Part shown: positions 14,561 through 20,512 of the stretch, in pieces
How the letters are laid out: every line of letters begins with the position of its first letter
How positions within the stretch are numbered: position 1 is the stretch's first letter
IMG/VR virus record: IMGVR_UViG_3300022540_000911
Location: 1 to 35,063 of that record
Strand: one strand, 5' to 3'
Origin: a virus
Length of the DNA: 35,063 nt
Made by a program: the position numbers and the translations under genes
The notes under the pieces: model-generated
Seen by the model: the letters and a program-made list of their open reading frames with translations, nothing else
Told to the model about the DNA's origin: nothing
Databases searched by the model: none

Positions 14561-15184
14561 CTAGAAATCCATTTTGAACTTCCTTCTTTCTTCATCCACT
14601 TGAGATTGAACCATCCCTATATATACTAATGTTACTTGAGTATTTGAATGTTTAAACATTTTTTGTAGACCAACAATGTTATTTGTTTTCATATAATAAT
14701 GATACCCAAATGTTTTTCTCAAGCTATGAGTAGCTATTGGAAATTTCCATTTAAGGTCTTTTGAAACTCTCTTAATAATATTTGTTGCACCTTGTCTTGA
14801 AATTGGGCTGTTATAACCTTTTCTACTTTTGAATAAGTAAGCTTCATGATCCAGGTTAAACAAATCAATATATTCTTTTTTCATTTTATCAATAACATCT
14901 TGATTCAAAGTTATTTGTTGAATCTTTCCAGTTTTCTTTTCTCGAAGCTGGATGAATCCATTTTGAATTGAGCCTACCTTAATTTGAGTTAAATCACTGA
15001 TCCTTAATCCAATGTTGATTCCTAGATATATGAGGAAATAATTTCTAACAGCTAGTTGCTTCTGTTTTTTGTGTGTTTCAATATCAAATGATTCTATCTT
15101 TCTTTTCAGATATGTGAAACAATCCTCAAGGTCTTTCTTATCTCGAATAGGTTGGACTACATTTCTTCCAAAATCGTTAGCCAT
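14561..15184 (-). CDS. int: Tyrosine recombinase / integrase
   Basis: 207 residues, mostly the catalytic domain. The active-site set is visible: R61 (GLRISDL), a beta-hairpin lysine at 84 or 87 (EKKTGK), H153-x-x-R156 (HSLRKTFG), H179 (KHSN) and nucleophile Y188 (LVYIGM). It lacks the long N-terminal arm-binding domain of lambda-type integrases, so it is closer to compact Xer-like enzymes. It catalyses site-specific integration/excision or dimer resolution. It is immediately downstream of the XRE regulator in the leftward operon. No attP core could be identified from this sequence alone. Confidence 0.9.
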   Translation of the reverse strand: MANDFGRNVVQPIRDKKDLEDCFTYLKRKIESFDIETHKKQKQLAVRNYFLIYLGINIGLRISDLTQIKVGSIQNGFIQLREKKTGKIQQITLNQDVIDKMKKEYIDLFNLDHEAYLFKSRKGYNSPISRQGATNIIKRVSKDLKWKFPIATHSLRKTFGYHYYMKTNNIVGLQKMFKHSNTQVTLVYIGMVQSQVDEERRKFKMDF

Positions 15185-15195
15185 AAAATACCCTC

Positions 15196-15414
15196 CTAAT
15201 CGTTCGCAAAAAAGTCAGCCACAACATCTAAGTTTGTGCCGATCGCTTTTGCAATTTTTTGACCCATTGAAACTCTAGGTTCTTGTTGCCTTTGTTCATA
15301 TTTGGCATATTGTTGTTTATTGATTCCAAGTTCATCCGCTACTTGTTGTTGAGTTTTTTTAGCAGCGACTCTTAAAGATTTAAGCAATGCTGAATTTGTA
15401 GTTACCAAGAACAT
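15196..15414 (-). CDS. XRE-family HTH repressor/Cro-like regulator
   Basis: 72 residues, essentially one helix-turn-helix domain: LKSLRVAAKKTQQQVADELG, then INKQQYAKYEQRQ and EPRVSMGQKIAKAIG. It lacks a peptidase or oligomerisation domain, so it is Cro-like or a minimal repressor. The ATG at 15414 is only two bases from AAAGGAGG; a TTG two codons later has better spacing. It is the first gene of the leftward unit and faces the divergent control region with repeated palindromes, its likely operators. Confidence 0.85.
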   Translation of the reverse strand: MFLVTTNSALLKSLRVAAKKTQQQVADELGINKQQYAKYEQRQQEPRVSMGQKIAKAIGTNLDVVADFFAND

Positions 15415-15432
15415 CGCCTCCTTTCATCTTTT

Positions 15433-15462
15433 ATTCTACACTACAGATCGGACCCATGTCAA
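15433..15462 (-). promoter_or_regulatory. Leftward early promoter
   Basis: Minus-strand -35 TTGACA (15462-15457), 18-bp spacer, -10 TAGAAT (15438-15433); predicted start near 15426. The operator palindrome ACTTTTAAGT abuts the -35 from upstream. One copy of the abundant hexamer CCGATC lies inside the spacer. It should drive the regulator, integrase and the rest of the early operon. Confidence 0.7.
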
Positions 15463-15589
15463 CTTAAAAGTATAAATACTATGCTAAAAAGTTCCATATA
15501 TATATAGAAAAGTATTAATCATATATAAAACAGTTCACTAACTATACTTAAAAGTGTATAAAAAAGCTTGACTTTGTAAACTTATAAGT
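15462..15589. promoter_or_regulatory. Three operator-like palindromes
   Basis: The near-identical 10-mers ACTTAAAAGT (15462-15471), ACTTAAAAGT (15546-15555) and ACTTATAAGT (15580-15589) are each a full or near palindrome and each is followed by TATA or GTATA. The first touches the leftward -35; the third lies within the rightward promoter spacer. This placement fits binding by the 72-residue XRE regulator to silence or balance both promoters. The inference rests on repeat identity and position only. Confidence 0.6.
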
Positions 15590-15596
15590 ATAAAAT
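15568..15596 (+). promoter_or_regulatory. Rightward promoter
   Basis: TTGACT (15568-15573), 17-bp spacer, TAAAAT (15591-15596); predicted start near 15603, followed by AAAAGGAGG and ATG at 15629. An operator palindrome occupies the spacer. Confidence 0.7.
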
Positions 15597-15628
15597 AGGT
15601 ATGTAAGCAATATAAAAAGGAGGAAATT

Positions 15629-15901
15629 ATGAAAGATAACCGAAAAAAACAATCAACATTACACCCTAGAGTTGTAGAATTTATTGAGGAATGTGAAAAA
15701 GACAACATTGAAGTAACAATACTAAAGGACTATGCCTTAAGAACTAAACTTGAATTATTATTTGAAGATGGATTACTGATCAAACAATTTGAATTGGACC
15801 ATCACATTGTAAATTCAAAAGAATATTATAAAGGTTTCTTTGCAAAATTTGTTAAGATGCATAGAGATTATGAAAATAAACAAGGAGGAATTCAAAAATG
15901 A
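15629..15901 (+). CDS. Hypothetical protein, 90 residues
   Basis: First gene of the only rightward operon. Strong AAAAGGAGG before ATG 15629. Basic N-terminus (MKDNRKKQSTLHPRVVEFIE), then mixed strands and an aromatic helix (EYYKGFFAKFVKMHRDYENK). No HTH seen and no family recognised. Being first behind a regulated promoter opposite the XRE gene, it could be a lysogeny or antirepressor function, but that is positional inference only. Its stop overlaps the next start region. Confidence 0.7.
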   Translation: MKDNRKKQSTLHPRVVEFIEECEKDNIEVTILKDYALRTKLELLFEDGLLIKQFELDHHIVNSKEYYKGFFAKFVKMHRDYENKQGGIQK

Positions 15902-16596
15902 AACTTGGACAAGAATTTATGCATAAAGGTAAAAAATACGCTTTCAAAGGTTACAACAAAAACGGCAATATTAAAATGCAAGATGTGGTTACAAAGAGCA
16001 ATTATTCATTCAATAATTATATGGATGAAAGTCAATTAAAAGTATTAGAAACAATGAACCAAAGTGTATTAGATGAAAGAGAATTAGAAAACAAAAAAGA
16101 GATGGAAGTATTAAGTACCATTTCAAGAATGAGAAAGAATCAATTATTTATAGGACAAAGTGGCAAAAAATTTATATTTGTTAAAGCTAATAGAACTAGA
16201 TTTGAGTATAGAGATGTAGATGGAAATAACCATTATACAAATACATTTGGATATATTAAAGAGGCATTAAATGAATTTGCTCAAGATGAAGTAGAAGAAG
16301 AAGTAATCAATATGTATTCACTTAAAAAAGGACAAGTATTTATTGGTAATGATAATAAAAAATATGTATTTATGAAGGCTAATAGAACAAAATTTGTAAT
16401 GTATTTATATGAGAATCCTCAAATACAATTCAATGCTCAACCACAATTCATTAAAGAATTATTGGATGAAATTAAAATCCTTAAGAATTGTAAATATTGT
16501 GGAACACCCAATGCTAATTCAACTAAAGATGAAGATTTATTATGTGATTCTTGTTGTGAAGATTTTGGAATTCATACAAGATATAGCGAATTATAA
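15898..16596 (+). CDS. Triple-repeat protein with C-terminal zinc ribbon
   Basis: 232 residues. Three related segments occur: residues 3-20 (LGQEFMHKGKKYAFKGYN), 81-107 (NQLFIGQSGKKFIFVKANRT onward) and 144-170 (KGQVFIGNDNKKYVFMKANR onward). Each is a G-x-x-F-x-x-x-x-K-K-[YF]-x-F beta-hairpin unit. The end holds CKYC and CDSC (C198, C201, C216, C219), a zinc ribbon. Repeats 2 and 3 are nearly identical, so a tandem duplication is likely. Coupled to the previous gene. Function unknown; nucleic-acid or protein binding would fit. Confidence 0.75.
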   Translation: MKLGQEFMHKGKKYAFKGYNKNGNIKMQDVVTKSNYSFNNYMDESQLKVLETMNQSVLDERELENKKEMEVLSTISRMRKNQLFIGQSGKKFIFVKANRTRFEYRDVDGNNHYTNTFGYIKEALNEFAQDEVEEEVINMYSLKKGQVFIGNDNKKYVFMKANRTKFVMYLYENPQIQFNAQPQFIKELLDEIKILKNCKYCGTPNANSTKDEDLLCDSCCEDFGIHTRYSEL

Positions 16597-16608
16597 TTAT
16601 TACATCCC

Positions 16609-16640
16609 AAAAGCCACCAAGATTAATTCTAGGTGGTTTT
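16609..16640 (+). terminator. Possible weak terminator between rightward genes
   Basis: A CCACC/GGTGG hairpin (16614-16618 with 16632-16636), extended by flanking A and T bases, is followed by TTTT. The stem is short and the loop 13 nt, so partial termination at most. It lies in the 83-nt gap before the next gene, which has its own ribosome site (AAGGAGATG). Confidence 0.45.
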
Positions 16641-16679
16641 AAGGGTTTAATAATACAAATATATAAGGAGATGAAATAA

Positions 16680-17084
16680 ATGTCTAAAAACAAAGAAAAC
16701 GAGATTAAAATAGAAATAGATTCATTGATTAGAGGAGAAGTTATAAAAATACCAAAAGATGTGGTTATAAGAGCAAAATCAAGTATTCAATTTGATACTT
16801 ATATGTTAAGAAGATTTGGATTAATATGTGTGGCTCAAGTTGGTTATACTAAGTATTATAGAGTAGAAGAATCAAAAGGAAACTTTGTTTGGAAACATAT
16901 GATGATGAACCTTCATATTGGACACGAAGTTGAAGTTGAAACAAGATATGACTTAAAAATAGAGATTAATGATTATGATGGTGAATTCATGATCCTAGAA
17001 AGTTCGATGGAACATCATAGATGTAATGATGAGTATTTGCTTGATGTTTGGAATAAAATTGTTGAGAAGGTGATTAACGAATGA
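16680..17084 (+). CDS. Hypothetical protein, 134 residues
   Basis: Unrecognised, beta-rich, mixed charge (IEIDSLIRGEVIKIPKDVVI; VGYTKYYRVEES; KIEINDYDGEFMILES). Contains HHRCNDEY near the C-terminus. Starts at ATG 16680 after AAGGAGATGAAATA. Overlaps the next gene by 4 nt (ATGA). Confidence 0.7.
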   Translation: MSKNKENEIKIEIDSLIRGEVIKIPKDVVIRAKSSIQFDTYMLRRFGLICVAQVGYTKYYRVEESKGNFVWKHMMMNLHIGHEVEVETRYDLKIEINDYDGEFMILESSMEHHRCNDEYLLDVWNKIVEKVINE

Positions 17085-17404
17085 ATTCAATGAAACTATT
17101 TAGTGAAGATAAAGATAAAAGAAAGAATAATAACCACCATTTAAGTAATTTGGTAACTCAATTAAAAAAAGGTAAGAATGATTGGATCAGAAAAAAAGAA
17201 CAAGTAGAAGAGTTGTCCAATCTATTAGGAAAAAACATTATAATTATAGCTAGAAGATATAATGGAATGTATAATGTTCACATTGCATCAATGGATGAAG
17301 TATGTAAAGAGATGTTGGGATGGGCTATTGCAAATAGATTAAATGTTAAAGATGCAAGGACATTAACAAAGTTCATCAATGAAAATAATATAATATGGAC
17401 CTAA
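17081..17404 (+). CDS. Hypothetical protein, 107 residues
   Basis: Unrecognised. Basic N-terminus (KDKRKNNNHH), a helical middle (LVTQLKKGKNDWIRKKEQVE) and a C-terminal helix pair. Last gene of the rightward operon; coupled to the preceding gene and followed within a few bases by a strong terminator. Confidence 0.7.
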   Translation: MNSMKLFSEDKDKRKNNNHHLSNLVTQLKKGKNDWIRKKEQVEELSNLLGKNIIIIARRYNGMYNVHIASMDEVCKEMLGWAIANRLNVKDARTLTKFINENNIIWT

Positions 17405-17408
17405 CAGT

Positions 17409-17432
17409 AAACCCTAATTAATAGGGTTTTTT
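17409..17432 (+). terminator. Terminator of the rightward operon
   Basis: Stem AAACCCT (17409-17415) with AGGGTTT (17423-17429), 7-nt loop, followed by a T run to 17432. Good intrinsic terminator on the plus strand. Confidence 0.8.
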
Positions 17433-17444
17433 GTTGCATAAGAA

Positions 17445-17468
17445 AAGGTCCATATCTCTATGGACCTT
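17445..17468. repeat. Perfect 10-bp inverted repeat, third copy upstream
   Basis: AAGGTCCATA (17445-17454), a 4-nt loop TCTC, then TATGGACCTT (17459-17468). There is no T run, so it is not a simple terminator. The 9-mer TATGGACCT also occurs at 17394-17402, at the end of the last rightward gene, so the left arm has two possible partners, one on either side of the 17409 terminator. Confidence 0.65.
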
Positions 17469-17562
17469 AAGGAAGGGGATGTTGAGCCAATGACTCACCA
17501 TGCTCTGTAAGGGATAAGTGTTCCAAATCAATGGAGTTACACTCAATGGTAGTATAACAAAA
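17469..17562. other. Non-coding island between convergent operons
   Basis: About 94 nt with no convincing gene, bounded by the inverted repeat and the late-operon terminator. It contains TCAATGG twice within 22 bp and a TGAG/CTCA pair. It has slightly higher GC than its surroundings. Could hold an attachment site, a small RNA or gene remnants; nothing in it decides between these. Confidence 0.35.
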
Positions 17563-17587
17563 AAAAGCACTTTTGAAAAGTGCTTTT
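17563..17587 (-). terminator. Terminator of the leftward late operon
   Basis: A near-perfect palindrome with AAAAGCACTTTT and AAAAGTGCTTTT around one base. Read on the minus strand it is followed by T8. It overlaps the stop codon of the last late gene (17588-17586). Confidence 0.85.
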
Positions 17588-18098
17588 ATAATAATATTTT
17601 TGATTCTAGTTCTTTAAACTCATCATATCGAGTTTTAGCTACTTCTCGATCGGACTTAAGTTCATTTCTTAGTTCTTTAATTTCTTCAATTAAAGGTTCC
17701 AAAATCTTCTCAAGTTCTTCTGTTGAAAACTTAATTTCTACTTCTAGTGATTCTTTTTCTTCACCAGGAGGTGCATCTTTTTCTTCACCAGGAGGTGCAT
17801 CGTTTTCATGATCTTCTCCAATTTCTTCTTTATGATCAGATTCAACTTCCTCTTTTTCTTCAACCACGATTGGAGATGGCACTTCGAAATGCCCACCTGA
17901 CTTTGCTACTTCTGCCATAATATCAAGTGATAATCCTAGTTTCTCACTAGCTTCTTCAATAGTGATTTTTTGAGGTTTATCTTTTTCATTATCAAAAGAA
18001 TATAATTCTCCCGATCTCGTTACACCAACATTGTTTTCATCTTCTTCACATAATGCTTTAAGTTCCATTGCATTAGTGATCGGTTTAAATTGACCCAT
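17586..18098 (-). CDS. Acidic coiled-coil protein with tandem repeat, last late gene
   Basis: 170 residues. N-terminal globular part (MGQFKPITNAMELKALCEED...), then a very acidic linker with the 8-residue unit DAPPGEEK twice, encoded by a perfect 24-bp tandem repeat, then a charged helix with heptads (LEKILEPLIEEIKELRNELK). No signal or membrane segment. It follows the membrane-protein genes and is coupled by TAATG. Possibly a scaffold or partner of the membrane proteins; no family recognised. Confidence 0.72.
   Translation of the reverse strand: MGQFKPITNAMELKALCEEDENNVGVTRSGELYSFDNEKDKPQKITIEEASEKLGLSLDIMAEVAKSGGHFEVPSPIVVEEKEEVESDHKEEIGEDHENDAPPGEEKDAPPGEEKESLEVEIKFSTEELEKILEPLIEEIKELRNELKSDREVAKTRYDEFKELESKILL
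17752..17799. repeat. Perfect 24-bp tandem duplication
   Basis: Two identical in-frame 24-bp units (17752-17775 and 17776-17799) encode the repeated DAPPGEEK in the acidic linker. The unit contains CACCAGGAGGTGC, itself an imperfect palindrome, which may favour slippage. Confidence 0.85.
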
Positions 18099-18565
18099 TA
18101 TTCCAACTCCTCATTGGGATTTAGTTTTGCAAGCAGCTCATCAACCTTCTGCTTGTATAATCCTTTAGATTTCATCAATTCATCATAACGCTGTTTTAGA
18201 TGTGGCGGAATGATTCCATCGATTCTATCAGCTAGAATTTCATCAATATCTAAATTGATTGCATCTAGTTTTTGCTGCCATTTTTTAGACTCTGCTTTAG
18301 TTGCAGCTTTATTAATTGCTGTTTCATTTCTCAACTTATTGAGAGTGTTTCCTGTCCAACCTTCGCCACCTACAGCCCAAAGCACTAGGAACATAACAAA
18401 TGTTGCTACATAGTACCAAACATCTGGTGGTAGATTGTATTTTTTACTCCAACCAAACAATGAATCTAGGAAAAATAGTATTACTACAATATACACTGTG
18501 AACATTTTCTTGTTTGAAGTAAGAAATGTTAAAGCTTCTGCTTGCCATTTTTTAAATTTACTCAT
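18098..18565 (-). CDS. Nested in-frame product of the membrane gene, 155 residues
   Basis: Inside the larger gene an AAGGAGG (18580-18574) stands exactly 8 nt before ATG 18565 (MSKFKKWQAEALTFLTSNKK). This is the best ribosome site in the area, better than that of the full-length start. Translation here would give a protein with only the second transmembrane pair and the helical tail. Dual-start membrane proteins are known among phage holin/antiholin pairs; here it is an inference from the ribosome site. Confidence 0.5.
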   Translation of the reverse strand: MSKFKKWQAEALTFLTSNKKMFTVYIVVILFFLDSLFGWSKKYNLPPDVWYYVATFVMFLVLWAVGGEGWTGNTLNKLRNETAINKAATKAESKKWQQKLDAINLDIDEILADRIDGIIPPHLKQRYDELMKSKGLYKQKVDELLAKLNPNEELE

Positions 18566-18919
18566 TTTCATTTCCTCCTTAATTTTTTTAATAACCGGTT
18601 TAATTTGTTCTGCTACAATTTCACTTGTTTCTTCAAAATACTCTTCATTCATTTTTGCGATTGGGCTTACAATTCTTAAAAAGAACTTTAATGATTTCCC
18701 AAACCAAGAATTTTCAATTCTACTATACAACTTAGTTGTTGGAACACCTAGATTTTTAGCTATCAAAATCAATAATAATAAGATTACAAGGACTTGAGTG
18801 GTCCGATCTAAGTATGTCCAAAACATCGCTGTAGCTAATACAGGCATTACAACTCCATCTAGTAATTTCAATGTGGGTTTAAAGAAATTAAATATTGGTT
18901 TCAAATTATCCCATCGCAT
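18098..18919 (-). CDS. Four-span membrane protein, late operon
   Basis: 273 residues with two pairs of transmembrane segments: about 19-37 and 40-59, then about 139-157 and 168-186, separated by a basic, amphipathic region and followed by a charged helical tail (AESKKWQQKLDAINLDIDEI). It occupies the slot where holin and endolysin genes usually lie, but shows no enzymatic domain. It might disturb or remodel the host membrane for release, which would suffice in a host without a wall. A strong internal start suggests a second product. Overlaps both neighbours. Confidence 0.72.
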   Translation of the reverse strand: MRWDNLKPIFNFFKPTLKLLDGVVMPVLATAMFWTYLDRTTQVLVILLLLILIAKNLGVPTTKLYSRIENSWFGKSLKFFLRIVSPIAKMNEEYFEETSEIVAEQIKPVIKKIKEEMKMSKFKKWQAEALTFLTSNKKMFTVYIVVILFFLDSLFGWSKKYNLPPDVWYYVATFVMFLVLWAVGGEGWTGNTLNKLRNETAINKAATKAESKKWQQKLDAINLDIDEILADRIDGIIPPHLKQRYDELMKSKGLYKQKVDELLAKLNPNEELE

Positions 18920-19265
18920 CGATTATTAGTTGCACCCATTCATCAAGTTTAGTAAATAATTCAAAGTAATGTAATAGGTACCCACCAATCAAACCAAATG
19001 CAATAGCCCAAAATTTAATCCATAATACAGTTGCCCACACACTAGATTCATCATACTTGTCGGTGATAGACAATTTAAGCGCTTTTCTCATGTGATTAGC
19101 ACTTTTACCACCTAAAGACCAAGCTAGTTTTATTGTTTCAAGAATCCATTTTAATGTGATAATGAAAAATAGAATCTTTTTTAAAACTGATCTAAATCTT
19201 GCAAATGGACTAATTTTGTTTACTACAGTTTCATTCAATACTTCTTCAACAATTTTGTTTTCCAT
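18906..19265 (-). CDS. Two-span membrane protein, 119 residues
   Basis: Polar N-terminus, hydrophobic segment about 29-50 (KKILFFIITLKWILETIKLA), a polar loop (GGKSANHMRKALKLSITDKY) and a second span about 82-104 (TVLWIKFWAIAFGLIGGYLL). Size and two-span topology are holin-like, but no holin family is recognised. Directly downstream of the baseplate gene, overlapping the four-span protein by 14 nt. AAGGAAGG precedes ATG 19265. Confidence 0.7.
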   Translation of the reverse strand: MENKIVEEVLNETVVNKISPFARFRSVLKKILFFIITLKWILETIKLAWSLGGKSANHMRKALKLSITDKYDESSVWATVLWIKFWAIAFGLIGGYLLHYFELFTKLDEWVQLIIDAMG

Positions 19266-19302
19266 CTTTGGCTATTCCTTCCTTAATTATTTTTATTTCT
19301 AT

Positions 19303-19318
19303 ACATCGTTATCGATGT
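19303..19318. other. Small hairpin between baseplate and membrane genes
   Basis: ACATCG/CGATGT, a perfect 6-bp stem with a 4-nt loop in the 67-nt gap after the baseplate gene. No T run follows on either strand, so it is not an evident terminator; it may be an mRNA processing or stability element. Confidence 0.35.
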
Positions 19319-19332
19319 TTGCAGCTTCTAAT

Positions 19333-20511
19333 TTAAGGTACAACTATATGACCTTCTGCTATAACTTCAAATGAAGTTAAACCTAATAAATCATCTTGAA
19401 TTACAATTTCTAAATTTTCTCCTGGAGCCAATCTAATTGCTACTCCAATTTTATTTTGTCCTGCAAATGTTAATCTACCTACAAATCCATTTTGACCTTG
19501 ATTTGGATTTGAAACTGTAGTTAAAACAAAATCAAACATTAAGTTTGCTAAGTCTGCATTGCTCTTTGCATTAAAAATATTTTGAGTAGTTCCATCTACT
19601 CTTCTTAATACAATACCATATGTTAGTTTTGGTAAATCTCCAAAATCAGCTAGACTTGGTGCGCTTGCAGTAAGCGCCGTTAATATAATTCTAGTAACAT
19701 CAAATGATGTTGGTATATTAACTACTTCATCCCTAAGGTTGAATGTTTTTGTAATTGAACTCCCATCAACATTCATGTTAGTTATATTTGCAGTAATCAC
19801 ACTTCCAGAAGGATATGCAAAATCAAATGGTGTATCTAATGTGATTGTTGTTCCTGATACGCCAACTACTGTAGCTAATCCAAATCTATTAGATGTAGCA
19901 TCAATAATAATAAAATATGTTCCAATGGCAAATCCTGTTGCATTAGCCACTACAATGGTGTGGTCATCTATTGCTACTACACCAACAGATGTTGTTCTAT
20001 TTGTTTCCATTTTGAATTTTGAAATAATAGCTGGTGATACCTGATCTTGCACATTAACATCTAATGCTACCGAACTAATAATATTTACATCCATATCCTG
20101 GACCTCCTCTTCTAAAGCTACAACTCTTTGTTCTAAATCAAATATAAAATCATCTCTAAGTATTACATCCACTGTTCCAGCTTCTGCCTGGTTTCTAATA
20201 ACAACATTGTGGCTTGGAATATATTTGATTTTATTTAATCCATCATATACAAATGGAGTGATAATTAATTCACCGGCAATTGTTGATGGATAAGTTAAAT
20301 CTAATATAACAGTATCATCAAGACCTAAATCATATCTTAAGCTTGTTCCATCCTTTGCGACTAAATCAACCCACTTATTAACACCTAGCTGTTCGGTATT
20401 AGTAAAGTCAATTGTCATTCGTGATGCATTGTTTTCATTATTTATATGTAGATCGGAAGATTCTATTGAAGCTCGACCAGTATCATAACAAATAATATTA
20501 ATCGATTTCAT
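19333..20511 (-). CDS. Baseplate/fibre protein, BppU-like N-terminus
   Basis: 392 residues. The N-terminal 120 residues read as an immunoglobulin-like baseplate attachment domain of the BppU type: NNASRMTIDFTNTEQLG, then WVDLVAKDGTS and VVIRNQAEAGTVDVILRDDF. A short coiled coil (LEQRVVALEEEVQDMD) marks a trimerisation stalk, followed by beta-rich sequence with VVAIDDHTIVVANATGF-type strands and a C-terminal domain ending FEVIAEGHIVVP. It would sit at the tail tip and contribute to host binding. The last tail gene of the late operon. Confidence 0.72.
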   Translation of the reverse strand: MKSINIICYDTGRASIESSDLHINNENNASRMTIDFTNTEQLGVNKWVDLVAKDGTSLRYDLGLDDTVILDLTYPSTIAGELIITPFVYDGLNKIKYIPSHNVVIRNQAEAGTVDVILRDDFIFDLEQRVVALEEEVQDMDVNIISSVALDVNVQDQVSPAIISKFKMETNRTTSVGVVAIDDHTIVVANATGFAIGTYFIIIDATSNRFGLATVVGVSGTTITLDTPFDFAYPSGSVITANITNMNVDGSSITKTFNLRDEVVNIPTSFDVTRIILTALTASAPSLADFGDLPKLTYGIVLRRVDGTTQNIFNAKSNADLANLMFDFVLTTVSNPNQGQNGFVGRLTFAGQNKIGVAIRLAPGENLEIVIQDDLLGLTSFEVIAEGHIVVP

Positions 20512-20512
20512 A

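Noticed and set aside
17530-17562. Possible tRNA D-arm (ACTCAATGGTAG) suggesting a tRNA or tRNA-derived attachment site
   Set aside because: No acceptor, anticodon or T arm can be drawn around it on either strand; the resemblance is limited to one short motif.
17752-17799. CRISPR-like repeats
   Set aside because: Only two directly adjacent units without spacers, in frame within a gene; no CRISPR array is present in the window.
17518-17811. Rightward frame across the island and the last late gene
   Set aside because: It begins at GTG without a ribosome site, passes through the late terminator hairpin and continues antisense through the acidic linker as S-rich sequence.
19303-19318. Terminator after the baseplate gene
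   Set aside because: The 6-bp hairpin has no T run on either strand and the downstream membrane genes seem to belong to the same operon.
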